Below are positions 33,494-42,661 of a DNA stretch of 64,000 nucleotides, piece by piece. The position numbers and the translations under genes were made by a program. This DNA is from Brevibacillus antibioticus. GTDB taxonomy: Bacteria; Bacillota; Bacilli; Brevibacillales; Brevibacillaceae. The notes beneath the pieces are model-generated. The model was not told the origin of the DNA, made no database searches, and saw nothing but the letters and a program-made list of their open reading frames with translations. Positions within the stretch are counted from its first letter, which is position 1; each line of letters opens with the position of its first letter. The stretch lies in assembly GCF_005217615.1 (NCBI RefSeq), contig NZ_SZNK01000001.1, positions 5,676,001 to 5,740,000 of the forward strand. Reading direction: 5' to 3'.

Positions 33494-36382
33494 TTACTGT
33501 TCGTCGGGAATGTAGATCTGTCCCGTTGCTTCCTGATTCGTGATGGCCTGCAAAATCGCTTTAGACAAGGTATCAGGATGATAAGGCTTGATCAAATAGC
33601 CGGTTGCCCCCAGATCAAATGCCTTTTTCTGTTCCTCAAAAGCACTGGAGATCACGATCGGAATCGTTTGTAAATCCGGGTTTTTACGTATCTCCTCAAT
33701 GACCTTCCAACCACTCTCGCCGTCCTTCAAGATAAGGTCAAGCACGACAGCATCTGGCCGCAGCTGCTCGATTGCTGCTACTGCCTCAGACGCCGTAGAG
33801 AAGGAATTGACGCGGAATCCAGAGCTCGTCAGCTCATCGCGCAATAGTTCGGTTAAGTTCAAATCGTCCTCGACGATCACAACGTTCCTATTGCATTGAC
33901 CGGTTGGAGAGACTGCCTCCTCTATCCTGACAAGATCGCCCGAGGACAAAGCGTGCTCAGCCAGCGGAAGGGTCACCGTAAATGTACTGCCCTTGCCCAA
34001 TTCGGACGTAACGGCAACTTCTCCATGGTGCATTTGGACGATCTCCCGAACAATGGCGAGCCCCAATCCTGTACCACCGATCTCACGGCGATCCGAGTTA
34101 TCTACGCGATAAAATTTGGTAAACAGGTGAGGGATGGCTTCGGAAGGAATCCCTAGCCCTTCATCCTGGACCTCCACGAGTAAGCGATTCCCATCTTGTC
34201 GACACCCCACCCGGATATGACCACCATGCGGGGAGTATTTGACGGCATTACTGATCAGATTCACAAATACTTGACGCAGCTTGGCCTGGTCCCCATAGAC
34301 AACAGTTTGCCCCGCTTGCACATCGAGTTCGAATCGATGGAGAGGGGACTGGACTCGATAAAGTCCGAAAATATCCCGAATCACTTGATCAATCGCAACG
34401 TTCTCTAGCTCGTACGTTTGTCTGCCGGATTCCATGCGTTGCAAATCTAGAAAATCGTTGATGAGCGCAGTCAGACGAGTCGCTTCTTGATAAATGGTCG
34501 CTATGTACCGCTGTTGACGTTCGGGCTTGAGCTCTTTCGTTAACAGCAGCTCCGCAAAGCCAAGCACACTGGCAAGAGGGGTACGCAGCTCATGGCTGAC
34601 CGTACTGACGAATTCTGATTTCATTTGGTCGATCTCGTATTCCTTGGTGAAGTCACGGTAAACGAGCAAGGTACTCCATTTCTCTTGGTTTCGGTACAGT
34701 GGCTCTGCATAGAGCTGAATATAGCGTACTTGCGGTCCGGTCGTCTGAAACACAATACTGCCTGAAGGAATGGCACCTTCGTCTAGAACGACAGCTCTGA
34801 CATACTGAATCAGCCGATCAGGCTCTGAGGTTCTACTCTGTAGATGGGAAAGGAACTGTTCCAAGTCAAATCCTTGCGAAGCGAGCTGATGGTCGTAACA
34901 CAAGAGCTCGCAAAAATTCCAGTTCACCTGAAGTGTTTCCCCACTTAGATCAATAAGCTGAATGCCTTCTTGAACAGAGTCGAGCATATCCTGTGTCATT
35001 TTACGCTGTCGCTCTGTCTCCTCAAACAACGCGAGCTTGTCGAGCGCCAAGGAGATCTGTTTGGCGAGTCCGATGATGACTTGTAGCTCCTGATCCGTGA
35101 ATTTGCGATCGATTCGGGAGAGGATGATACATGCCACAAGGGTTTGATGTGCATCCAATACAGGAAGGTAGAGCTCGGAAGTGCGAGAGATTTCCTCCGT
35201 GTAGCCGCGCTCAGCATCTGTACTTTCACGGATCAAGACATAGGGCAGGTTCGTTTCCTTGATTCGCACGAGTGGACCGTCGTCCAATCCTTTTCGCAGT
35301 TTCTCCAGCACGTCCTGGGAAACGCCAAAGCTAGCAGCATCCCTGTCAGTGTTCAGCATGACGATGACACCCTTATCGGCATCCATGACCTCAGTTATAT
35401 TGCGAATGATACTGGACAACAGCTCAGCTTTATCCAACGTATTCGACAAAGAGAGGATGAAACGGTTTTTCTTTTCCAAATACCGCTCATTTTCCTCCAT
35501 CTTTCCCAAGGCTTCTTGCAGCTCTTCTTGCTGCATCATCAGCTCATCCTGCTGGGCTTGTAGCTCTTCGTTTTGCGCCATGAGAACTTCTTCTTTGGCT
35601 TGAATTTGCCTGATCAAATAGTTGAGGGAGCGGGAGAGCTTGCCGATTTCGTCAATCCTGTTCAAATCCTGCAAAGGAGGTGTACCGCCATTGGCAAACT
35701 GCTCAGCATCTTCGGATAGACGAACCAACGGTCTGCCGATATCCCGTGTGGTTTGAATGGTGACTACCACCATGATCACTAGCACCATCAGCGCATACAC
35801 GATAAACCAGGTGCTTTGCTGTGACAGCTCTTGGAACAGTATTTGGTTTTTCATATACAAAAGCTGATCGTGTTCTTCCTGATACCGCACGGCGTATTTA
35901 AGCAGGTTGTTCACTTCCTGATTCACGCCACTGGACGAAACTTTTCGCAGAGATTCATAGTCTCCGTTCTTTGCATAACTTGAAAAAGTAGGAAACACAT
36001 TGGCGAAAAAGTTCGTGAAGAATGACTCGACCGAAGCGACTAGCGTTTGTTCCTCCTGATTGAGCGGCAGCTTTTTGAATGCTTCTAGCGCTTGTTCCAA
36101 CTTCTTTTTCTCAAGAAATAGCTCATTGTACTCGTATGGGCTCAAAAAAGCGTAATAACCCCTTGCGCGAAAAAAGATCTGGTTCGTGTGCTCAGCGATC
36201 TCTGCGACCAAATCTTGTTTTTGCTTGGTAGTGTGTATCGCTGCCTGGTATTCGGTAAATGCGCTGTTATTCAAATATTGAACGATGCCAGCGCCCGCAA
36301 TCAACAGTGATAGAAAGAGAAGCATCATCGCCATGAAGCGACGAGTGATGCTTTTTCTGAAAATCGCCCAGAACCCGGTCAT
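33494..36382 (-). CDS. Hybrid sensor histidine kinase with C-terminal receiver
   Basis: 962 residues. The order is TM helix (14-36), extracytoplasmic sensor of about 150 residues, TM helix (about 190-212), HAMP, Gln/Glu-rich coiled coil (265-305), GAF (about 315-470), PAS (about 480-590), HisKA with HELRTPLASVLGF, HATPase (NLISNAVKYS, DEGLGIP, GGTGLGLAI) and receiver (VVLDLILKDGESG, K in IKPYHP). ATGA overlap with the regulator gene upstream shows coupling. With its two neighbours it makes a phosphorelay; the stimulus is unknown. Confidence 0.9.
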   Translation of the reverse strand: MTGFWAIFRKSITRRFMAMMLLFLSLLIAGAGIVQYLNNSAFTEYQAAIHTTKQKQDLVAEIAEHTNQIFFRARGYYAFLSPYEYNELFLEKKKLEQALEAFKKLPLNQEEQTLVASVESFFTNFFANVFPTFSSYAKNGDYESLRKVSSSGVNQEVNNLLKYAVRYQEEHDQLLYMKNQILFQELSQQSTWFIVYALMVLVIMVVVTIQTTRDIGRPLVRLSEDAEQFANGGTPPLQDLNRIDEIGKLSRSLNYLIRQIQAKEEVLMAQNEELQAQQDELMMQQEELQEALGKMEENERYLEKKNRFILSLSNTLDKAELLSSIIRNITEVMDADKGVIVMLNTDRDAASFGVSQDVLEKLRKGLDDGPLVRIKETNLPYVLIRESTDAERGYTEEISRTSELYLPVLDAHQTLVACIILSRIDRKFTDQELQVIIGLAKQISLALDKLALFEETERQRKMTQDMLDSVQEGIQLIDLSGETLQVNWNFCELLCYDHQLASQGFDLEQFLSHLQSRTSEPDRLIQYVRAVVLDEGAIPSGSIVFQTTGPQVRYIQLYAEPLYRNQEKWSTLLVYRDFTKEYEIDQMKSEFVSTVSHELRTPLASVLGFAELLLTKELKPERQQRYIATIYQEATRLTALINDFLDLQRMESGRQTYELENVAIDQVIRDIFGLYRVQSPLHRFELDVQAGQTVVYGDQAKLRQVFVNLISNAVKYSPHGGHIRVGCRQDGNRLLVEVQDEGLGIPSEAIPHLFTKFYRVDNSDRREIGGTGLGLAIVREIVQMHHGEVAVTSELGKGSTFTVTLPLAEHALSSGDLVRIEEAVSPTGQCNRNVVIVEDDLNLTELLRDELTSSGFRVNSFSTASEAVAAIEQLRPDAVVLDLILKDGESGWKVIEEIRKNPDLQTIPIVISSAFEEQKKAFDLGATGYLIKPYHPDTLSKAILQAITNQEATGQIYIPDEQ

Positions 36383-36741
36383 GCGAGCATTTCCTCCACT
36401 TTCCGGACAAGATCCATTGGGCTAAAGGGCTTTGGCATGAAGTCATCAGCACCAGCTGCTCGCATTTTCTCCTGTTCGGTATGCTGACTTTTTGCCGAGA
36501 GGATCAGGACCTTGACTGCCTTTTTATCGTCCATCTGTTTGAGCTGCTGCAATACTTCAAAGCCTGTCAGCTTTGGCATCATATAATCTAAAATAATCAA
36601 GTCGTACTCATTTTGACCGATTTTTTGCAGGGCTTCCTCTCCATCGCAAGCGATATCGAGCTCGTGTCCCTCGTCTTCGAGCGTGTCGCCAATCAACATA
36701 CGTAACACGGGTTCGTCTTCGGCCAGCATAATTGTTGCCAT
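36379..36741 (-). CDS. CheY-like single-domain response regulator
   Basis: 120 residues, only a receiver: acidic pair EDEP, phospho-acceptor in DLIILDYMMPKLTG, Thr/Ser in LILSAKS and Lys in MPKPFSP. No output domain, so it shuttles phosphate or binds a partner. It is encoded between the Hpt-containing protein and the hybrid kinase and overlaps the latter. Confidence 0.9.
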   Translation of the reverse strand: MATIMLAEDEPVLRMLIGDTLEDEGHELDIACDGEEALQKIGQNEYDLIILDYMMPKLTGFEVLQQLKQMDDKKAVKVLILSAKSQHTEQEKMRAAGADDFMPKPFSPMDLVRKVEEMLA

Positions 36742-36753
36742 CTTGCTACCCCC

Positions 36754-38376
36754 TTACAACATTCGCTTAACCAGTCGAGTGATGCGAGCCTCCAGTTCAC
36801 GTATACGGAATGGCTTGGTCATATAGTCATCAGCACCGAGCTGAAGGGCACGGACAATGTCTTGCTCTTCCGTACGACCTGTTAGCATAATCACCGTATA
36901 TTTCTTGGCATTCGGCAAATTCCGGATTTTCTGGAGAACTTCGAGGCCATCCATCTGTGGCATCATCCCGTCTAAAATGACGAGATAAGGCTCTTGTCCC
37001 TGATGCCAGGTGGAGTCAAAAAAAGCTGCTCCTTCTTCGTAAGTCTGGATATCGACGTGCATCCAACCGTCAAAACTGGTTTGAATGGAATCGGCAAGCA
37101 TCACGCGAATCATCGGATCGTCATCAATAATGGCGACCTTCAGTTTTACCTTAGGGGAGTCATGTGTCTCTGTGATTTGAGCGGTTTCAATCCGGCGCCG
37201 CCCCGCATTTTTTGCAGCATACAAAGCAGTGTCCGCAGCTTCTACCCAATACGTATGCGGTTTAAGCGGATCATCTACCTGTACGATTCCACCGGAAAAG
37301 CTCAAAGAAAACGTTCCTTCAGGAGCAGCGAACGTAAGCGAACAAAAAGCAGAGAGCATTTGTTCCAGGCGTATCTTTCCTGTCTGTACAGTGGTACGCG
37401 GCATCAACAGGATAAATTCCTCTCCACCGTACCGGAATAAGACATCATGTTTTTCGGCGCTCTGCCCGATGAAAGCAGCAAAACGAGTCAGCACCTCGTC
37501 CCCGATCAGATGACCGTATGTATCATTGACCCCTTTGAAAAAATCAATATCCAAAAAGGCCAGTGAGAAGGGGGCGTTGGTTCGCTGGGCATCAGAAAGA
37601 AGCCGTTGGTACGTATCAACAAAAGAATTACGATTATTGACACCCGTGAGCTCGTCCAAAAACAAGATGCTATTCATCCAGCGCTTCCGGCGAAGCTGGC
37701 GTTCGAGGCGTACGACCAACTCTTCCATATCAAGCGGTTTGCACATGACGTCATCTGCGCCCAAACGATAGGCATTCAGACGGGTCTCCCGTTCGCAATC
37801 CAAGCTGATGATAGTGGTAGGCACGTATTGCTTCTTTATTCTTTCGCTAATCGTCTGCATCACTTGGAAGCCGCCTGTTTCCGGGATGTTCAAATCCAGA
37901 ATGAAGCAGTCAGGATTCATGTCGTGAAAATAGTCGAGAGCCTTATGAGGATAGACCGTTGCGATGACAGACCAATTACGTTTTTCTAAATATTCCTTTA
38001 GATACATAAGTAGGGTAACGTCATCATCCAGGATGAGGACCAAAGGCTGTTGCTCACAAGGGGATTCCCGTTGGAGAGTGGGGTTCTCGATAAAAACTTC
38101 CTGTTCCGGGCGTTGTTCGTAACACAAGATGATCAACTCTTGCAAAAACAAGCGCCATTCACCGAGTGACCAATCCTTGGCAGGCATCTCTTCCATTCGA
38201 TCCAGAAGGAGCTTGGACAGATCAGACAAGTCGGTCAAGCCAATGGTCCCGGATGTCCCTTTCAACGAATGAAGAAAGCGATATAATTCCTCATGAGAGA
38301 CGGGAGACTTCTGGGCATACCATGTCTCGATCTGTTTGTGGATATTCGTAAGAAGTGTATCTCTGTACTTGATCAT
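36754..38376 (-). CDS. Hpt-REC-GGDEF-REC signalling protein
   Basis: 540 residues from ATG 38376 after GGGGGACG. Domains: Hpt (about 10-85, active His in LHSLKGTSGTIG), receiver 1 (about 105-222, DCFILDLNIPETGG), GGDEF diguanylate cyclase (about 235-395, YGGEEF intact, with FLDIDFFKGVND) and receiver 2 (about 412-535, LVILDGMMPQMDG). It may make c-di-GMP under control of the hybrid kinase. The mix of Hpt and two receivers in one chain suggests it takes and passes phosphate within the operon. First gene of the three. Confidence 0.88.
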   Translation of the reverse strand: MIKYRDTLLTNIHKQIETWYAQKSPVSHEELYRFLHSLKGTSGTIGLTDLSDLSKLLLDRMEEMPAKDWSLGEWRLFLQELIILCYEQRPEQEVFIENPTLQRESPCEQQPLVLILDDDVTLLMYLKEYLEKRNWSVIATVYPHKALDYFHDMNPDCFILDLNIPETGGFQVMQTISERIKKQYVPTTIISLDCERETRLNAYRLGADDVMCKPLDMEELVVRLERQLRRKRWMNSILFLDELTGVNNRNSFVDTYQRLLSDAQRTNAPFSLAFLDIDFFKGVNDTYGHLIGDEVLTRFAAFIGQSAEKHDVLFRYGGEEFILLMPRTTVQTGKIRLEQMLSAFCSLTFAAPEGTFSLSFSGGIVQVDDPLKPHTYWVEAADTALYAAKNAGRRRIETAQITETHDSPKVKLKVAIIDDDPMIRVMLADSIQTSFDGWMHVDIQTYEEGAAFFDSTWHQGQEPYLVILDGMMPQMDGLEVLQKIRNLPNAKKYTVIMLTGRTEEQDIVRALQLGADDYMTKPFRIRELEARITRLVKRML

Positions 38377-38487
38377 GTCGTATCGTCCCCCTGTATTGGG
38401 ATGGCGCAAGCAGTCGGATCGCTTGCGCCCATTTGATCAAAACGTCTACGATTTGGTATGGTACATGTAGCAGGGAGGAGGAGGGGC

Positions 38488-38973
38488 TTATTGTTGCAGG
38501 GAAAATCCTTCTTCAATCAGATACTGCTCCGCTTCCACGTATGATTCAAAGGAAGCTTCGAGGTTCATCCCGTGGTATACGTTCCACAGCGCGTCTTCCT
38601 GTTGCAACAAGAGCGTGCGGTTTTGTTTATCGACCCATGTCTGCTCGAGTTGTTCAGCTGCTGCGGTGTTTTTAGGTGCTTCCTCACGTTTTTGGGAGAG
38701 AGAGTGGATCGACGCTTCTATAACTGTGCGCAGTTCTTCCGCCGAGAAATCACGGATGTTGATGAAGCCCTTATCGTCTTTTTGCTTTTGGTAGCTCTTC
38801 ACAAAGCCGACGAACACAAAACCGTTGCCGTTCGGATGCAGATGATAGACCACTGTCTTTTTGTCATGCAGGCTTTCCTCATAATGAAAATTAACCCGTT
38901 TCAGGGAGACGTCATTCCGAGTCAGTTGTGGAAAAGATTCAATAATCGCTAGTTTTTCTTCAAAAGTAAGCAT
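38488..38973 (-). CDS. Conserved Bacillota protein of unknown function
   Basis: 161 residues, soluble, no signal peptide. The first half has a beta-rich, aromatic pattern (RVNFHYEESLHDKKTVVYHL, GNGFVFVGFV) and the second half is helical with an acidic tail. ATG 38973 lies after CCGGAGGAATCC on the minus strand. I do not recognise the family. Confidence 0.7.
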   Translation of the reverse strand: MLTFEEKLAIIESFPQLTRNDVSLKRVNFHYEESLHDKKTVVYHLHPNGNGFVFVGFVKSYQKQKDDKGFINIRDFSAEELRTVIEASIHSLSQKREEAPKNTAAAEQLEQTWVDKQNRTLLLQQEDALWNVYHGMNLEASFESYVEAEQYLIEEGFSLQQ

Positions 38974-39050
38974 GGATTCCTCCGGTGAGATGGATTTGTT
39001 TGTAGATTATATCATAGGTGGGACATAGAACGAAAAAAGGAGAGGGAAAA

Positions 39051-39254
39051 ATGAACGGAAAAAATCGAAAAGACATCACAGCGGGTCTTGAAGTCGAGAT
39101 TGTATTGAAACAGGACCAACGCACTGGCAAGCGCACTCGTGGGATCGTCAAGGATATTCTGACGAACTCCAGCACCCATCCACATGGAATCAAGGTTCGT
39201 TTGACGGATGGACAGGTGGGGAGAGTGCAAGAGATCATCAAAAAAGGGGAGTAA
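39051..39254 (+). CDS. YwbE-family protein
   Basis: 67 residues from ATG 39051 after AAAAGGAGAGGG. It matches the YwbE/DUF2196 pattern: RKDITAGLEVEIVLKQDQRTG and HPHGIKVRLTDGQVGRVQEI, an SH3-like beta barrel. Function unknown, perhaps nucleic-acid binding. An in-frame ATG at 39018 has no site. Confidence 0.88.
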   Translation: MNGKNRKDITAGLEVEIVLKQDQRTGKRTRGIVKDILTNSSTHPHGIKVRLTDGQVGRVQEIIKKGE

Positions 39255-39270
39255 TCTTCTTTACGAAAAA

Positions 39271-39304
39271 ACGGACAGGCCACATGGGCAACTGTCCGTT
39301 TTTT
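39271..39304 (+). terminator. Terminator after ywbE-like gene
   Basis: ACGGACAG (39271-39278) and CTGTCCGT (39292-39299) followed by six T. Confidence 0.88.
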
Positions 39305-39309
39305 CATGA

Positions 39310-39751
39310 TCAGTTCCTGTTCTGCAAATGCTCGATAGCTGGTAAGGCGAAGCAAGCCAAATTCGACGGAAGTGTATCGAGCGAAAACCAGCGCATGTCT
39401 CCAAGCGCCCCGCCTTCCTCTAAATTGCGTGCTTCTCCACTCAGGATCGTGACTTCGTAAATGACCGAAACCCAATGCTCCCCATTTTCCGGGCGGATCG
39501 TTTCTGCGGTGCACAAGAGGGACTTTACCTCGACATCGAGATTGACTTCTTCTTTGATTTCACGGATGACGCTCGTCTCCAGTTCTTCATAAGGGTCCAC
39601 TTTTCCCCCGGGAATGCTCCACTTTTCCCCCGGGAATGCTCCACGTATCCTTCTCTGGATCTCTATTTCGTAAAACCAGCAAAATCTCGTTTTTGTCGTT
39701 TAGGATGACAGCTCCAACGCCCAATCTTGGTATAGCGATAGTAGTCGACAT
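39310..39751 (-). pseudogene. NUDIX hydrolase gene interrupted by a 22-bp tandem duplication
   Basis: The N-terminal part starts at ATG 39751 (GAGGGAG site) and reads RLGVGAVILNDKNEILLVLR to TWSIPGGKV, then leaves frame and stops. The rest (DPYEELETSVIREIKEEVNL to the stop at 39310) continues the NUDIX box in another frame. The cause is visible: 39597-39618 is repeated exactly at 39619-39640, inside the GGKV codons. Removing one copy restores one open frame of about 139 residues with an intact GX5EX7REUXEE box. Confidence 0.9.
39597..39640. repeat. Perfect 22-bp tandem duplication
   Basis: Two identical 22-base units in direct succession (plus strand unit begins CCACTTTTCC and ends GGGAATGCT), followed by four more matching bases CCAC. 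It disrupts the NUDIX gene. Confidence 0.97.
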
Positions 39752-39853
39752 GGTTTCTCCCTCGATAGGCAGATTCGTTTCTTCTATAATAGCAAGTCCA
39801 GGACAAAACAAGAAACCGCCTAAGGAGACGGTTTCGAGAAGTTCAGCAAAACG

Positions 39854-40411
39854 TTAGCGGTAAGAATCATGGGTAGGGGCGAAGACATCCTCCGTTGATT
39901 CCCGCACCAAAATAAATGGCTCAATATTTCCTAATCCATGCAAGCATGTATTGTGATGGGCGATAATTTGTTCCGCAGACAGCACTTCATTGTCCGACGT
40001 AGAGTGTCCGTCTTTGACGAGCGTTACATCATAGCCGAGTGTCGTCGCTTTGCGGCAGGCACTGTCGATACAAAACTCGGTTTTGCACCCCATGATGACA
40101 AGGTGGTTAATTCCGAGCGCTTGTAGCTTTTCGTGCAGGTCAGTTCCGTGAAACGAGTCTGTCGCTAGTTTTCGAATCACCGTTTCTGATGGCAGAGGTG
40201 CGATCTCAGGATGGATGGCATTGTCGTCTGAACCGACTTCTCCGACATCATCATCCTGAACGTACAGCACAGGAATATCCTTGCTATAGGCATCTTCTCT
40301 TACTTTTTTCAATGTTTGGACAAGTGCAGACGACTGAAAAACAGGGCCAAATTGCCCTTCGATAATACCTACTTGCGCATCAATAATCAGTAGAGCTGTT
40401 TGTCGAATCAA
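39854..40411 (-). CDS. Isochorismatase-family cysteine hydrolase
   Basis: 185 residues. Catalytic set: Asp in LLIIDAQVG, Lys in VIRKLATDSFHGT and Cys in MGCKTEFCIDS, with the family cis-peptide region. Enzymes of this fold cleave amides such as nicotinamide or N-carbamoyl compounds; the substrate is not evident. ATG 40411 follows AGGAGGAAATGG on the minus strand. A tiny gene lies just upstream. Confidence 0.88.
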   Translation of the reverse strand: MIRQTALLIIDAQVGIIEGQFGPVFQSSALVQTLKKVREDAYSKDIPVLYVQDDDVGEVGSDDNAIHPEIAPLPSETVIRKLATDSFHGTDLHEKLQALGINHLVIMGCKTEFCIDSACRKATTLGYDVTLVKDGHSTSDNEVLSAEQIIAHHNTCLHGLGNIEPFILVRESTEDVFAPTHDSYR

Positions 40412-40437
40412 TCCATTTCCTCCTAGGTGAAAGGGGG

Positions 40438-40515
40438 TTAGTGTTGGTGTTCCCCTTTTTGGTTGTTTGGTACACGCACAGCTTTATAAGAACGTTGATT
40501 CCTGTCCTTTTTCAT
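40438..40515 (-). CDS. Possible 25-residue peptide gene
   Basis: ATG 40515 follows AAAGGAGTGATCAGTT, an excellent ribosome site. The product is MKKDRNQRSYKAVRVPNNQKG plus EHQH, basic and hydrophilic. It is 26 bases upstream of the isochorismatase-like gene, so it could be a leader peptide or a small spore-type protein. Support is the ribosome site and clean ORF only. Confidence 0.4.
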   Translation of the reverse strand: MKKDRNQRSYKAVRVPNNQKGEHQH

Positions 40516-40573
40516 AACTGATCACTCCTTTCATCATAGAAGAGCGTGAATTCGCTCTGGATAATTGTACCAC

Positions 40574-40612
40574 AAAAAAGACTCATTCCTATTGTAAGGA
40601 ACGAGTCTTTTT
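40574..40612. terminator. Bidirectional terminator
   Basis: AAAAAGACTCATTCCT pairs with AGGAACGAGTCTTTTT around a short loop; serves the gbsR gene end. Confidence 0.85.
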
Positions 40613-40625
40613 CGATTGCGAAATC

Positions 40626-41174
40626 TTATGATTCATTTTCCTTTTTCGGTACAAACGCAAAGATATCATGCGATTCGAAGGAGTCGATCAAACGGGACAG
40701 CCACAGATAATACTCCAACCCATTTTCAATACGCTTGATACTGAGGTCCACACGCTCGCTGATTTCTTCGGAAAGCTCTTCGGATTGCTGGAGCGCGCGA
40801 AGCTCAAGGAGCGACTTTTTCAAGGCGTGTGCATTATGTTCACAGGCGTGACGCCACTTCACGGAAAAGAGGTCAATGAAGTTCTGGTACCAATCCAGAT
40901 TGACCTCGTAATGATCCTTCCGTGTCCCTTTTTTCCATATCTTTTCTACCATATTTAAGTCCATCAATGTGCGGACGCCAGTACTCATGCTGGTTTTGCT
41001 CATGCCCAGTGCTTCGCCCATTTCATCGAGTGTCATTGACTTGTCCTGAAAGAGCAATGTGCCATACAGCAGTCCCGTTGACATGGTAATTCCATATAGA
41101 TCCATGTTGCGAGCGAGCGTTTCAATCACGCGTTCCTGAGCTTTTTCGAGGATTTTTTCTTGATTGGTATCCAT
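40626..41174 (-). CDS. gbsR: GbsR-type transcriptional repressor
   Basis: 182 residues from ATG 41174; AGAGGAG lies 13 bases upstream, somewhat far. It has a MarR-like winged helix (LYGTLLFQDKSMTLDEMGEAL, SKTSMSTGVRTLMDLNMVEKIW) and a helical C-domain that in GbsR/OpcR proteins senses choline. It is divergent from opuAA-AB-AC, so it probably represses glycine betaine uptake or synthesis genes, as its relatives do. Confidence 0.85.
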   Translation of the reverse strand: MDTNQEKILEKAQERVIETLARNMDLYGITMSTGLLYGTLLFQDKSMTLDEMGEALGMSKTSMSTGVRTLMDLNMVEKIWKKGTRKDHYEVNLDWYQNFIDLFSVKWRHACEHNAHALKKSLLELRALQQSEELSEEISERVDLSIKRIENGLEYYLWLSRLIDSFESHDIFAFVPKKENES

Positions 41175-41250
41175 TTTGAAAAAAGCAGCTCCTCTAGTCA
41201 TAGTAACCTGACTAGAATTGTACGTCTCCAAAAGCAAAAAGTAAATGGAG

Positions 41251-41266
41251 ATATTGTACAGTATAT
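41251..41266. promoter_or_regulatory. Palindrome in the gbsR-opuA intergenic region
   Basis: ATATTGTACAGTATAT, a near-perfect palindrome centred on TGTACA, 76 bases before the gbsR ATG. It is a candidate GbsR operator; the role is inferred from position. Confidence 0.4.
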
Positions 41267-41434
41267 ACGTGATAAACTGAGAATACAGGAAGTAAAGTAC
41301 GTAAAGTTTTTTCTGAACGCTGAAAATGCCCGATTATCCTGCCTCATCCAGTTTGAGGTAAAAAAATTGGCTGGTTACAATTGTAAGGGTAAAGAACAGT
41401 CCGGATGCCGGGCGTAATAGTTGGAGGTGACCAT

Positions 41435-42661
41435 ATGCCCAAGATCAAAGTAGAGAATTTGACCAAAATCTTTGGACGCCAACCCCAACGCGCATTGTCC
41501 CAGGTGAAGCAGGGGAAGACCAAGCAAGAAATCTTGAAGGAAACGGGTCTTACCCTTGGGGTGAATCAAGCGAGTTTTGAGGTGCATGCAGGCGAAATTT
41601 TCGTCATCATGGGGCTTTCGGGAAGCGGGAAGTCGACCTTGGTTCGATTATTGAACCGGTTGATTGAACCTACAGAAGGCAAGATCCTGATTGACGGTAC
41701 GGATATCGTCAGTATGAACACCGAGCAGTTACAGGAAGTAAGAAGAAAGAAGCTGGGGATGGTATTTCAAAAGTTCGCCTTGTTCCCTCACAGGACAGTA
41801 CTTGAAAATGCGGAGTACGGTCTGGAGATTCAAGGGATGCCAAAGTCCGAGCGTGAGGCAAAAGCGAAAAAGTCACTCGCACTTGTCGGGCTCGGTGGGT
41901 GGGAAGCAAGCTACCCGGATCAGCTGAGTGGCGGGATGCAGCAGCGTGTGGGCCTGGCCCGTGCACTCGCGAATGAACCCGATGTGCTGTTGATGGATGA
42001 GGCGTTCAGTGCCTTGGACCCGTTGATTCGCAAGGACATGCAGGATGAGCTGTTGGAGCTGCAGAGCACCATGCAGAAGACCATTATTTTCATTACGCAT
42101 GACCTTGACGAAGCATTAAAGATCGGGGATCGAATCGCTCTGATGAAGGACGGTGCGATCGTGCAGATCGGCTCGCCAGAAGAAATTATGACCAATCCAG
42201 CAAACGAATACGTAGAACGCTTCGTAGAGGATGTGGATCGTTCCAAGGTGTTGTCCGCTGAAAAAGTCATGAAGCGAGCAGAGACGATCACATTGGACAG
42301 AGGACCTCGCGTCGCACTCCAAATGATGCGTGAGCGCGGTGTATCAAGTCTGTACGTAGTGGATAAACGAAAAACATTGCTGGGTGTGCTGACGGCAGAC
42401 GCGGTAAACGGAGCGAAGGAAGCAGGACAGTCGCTGGAATCCGTGCTGCGAACAGAGGTACCGACTGTCGGACCGCAGACACTTCTCAATGAGATGTTTG
42501 ACCTTGTTGCGTTTTCAGATATTCCTGTGGCGGTTACCGGGGAACAAAATCGTCTATTGGGCGTGATTGTAAAAGGAGCCGTCTTAGGTGGATTGGCGGG
42601 AAAAGTAAATCAACAAGTTCCAGAGCCAACGATTGAAGAGGGGCAGGTGAATCCATCATGA
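41435..42661 (+). CDS. opuAA: Glycine betaine ABC transporter ATP-binding protein
   Basis: 408 residues from ATG 41435 after TTGGAGGTGACC. Walker A GLSGSGKST, signature LSGGMQQRVGLARAL, Walker B VLLMDEAFSALDP. The C-terminal 120 residues form paired CBS domains (ALQMMRERGVSSLYVVD), which gate the transporter by ionic strength in OpuA. First gene of the osmoprotectant operon. Confidence 0.95.
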   Translation: MPKIKVENLTKIFGRQPQRALSQVKQGKTKQEILKETGLTLGVNQASFEVHAGEIFVIMGLSGSGKSTLVRLLNRLIEPTEGKILIDGTDIVSMNTEQLQEVRRKKLGMVFQKFALFPHRTVLENAEYGLEIQGMPKSEREAKAKKSLALVGLGGWEASYPDQLSGGMQQRVGLARALANEPDVLLMDEAFSALDPLIRKDMQDELLELQSTMQKTIIFITHDLDEALKIGDRIALMKDGAIVQIGSPEEIMTNPANEYVERFVEDVDRSKVLSAEKVMKRAETITLDRGPRVALQMMRERGVSSLYVVDKRKTLLGVLTADAVNGAKEAGQSLESVLRTEVPTVGPQTLLNEMFDLVAFSDIPVAVTGEQNRLLGVIVKGAVLGGLAGKVNQQVPEPTIEEGQVNPS

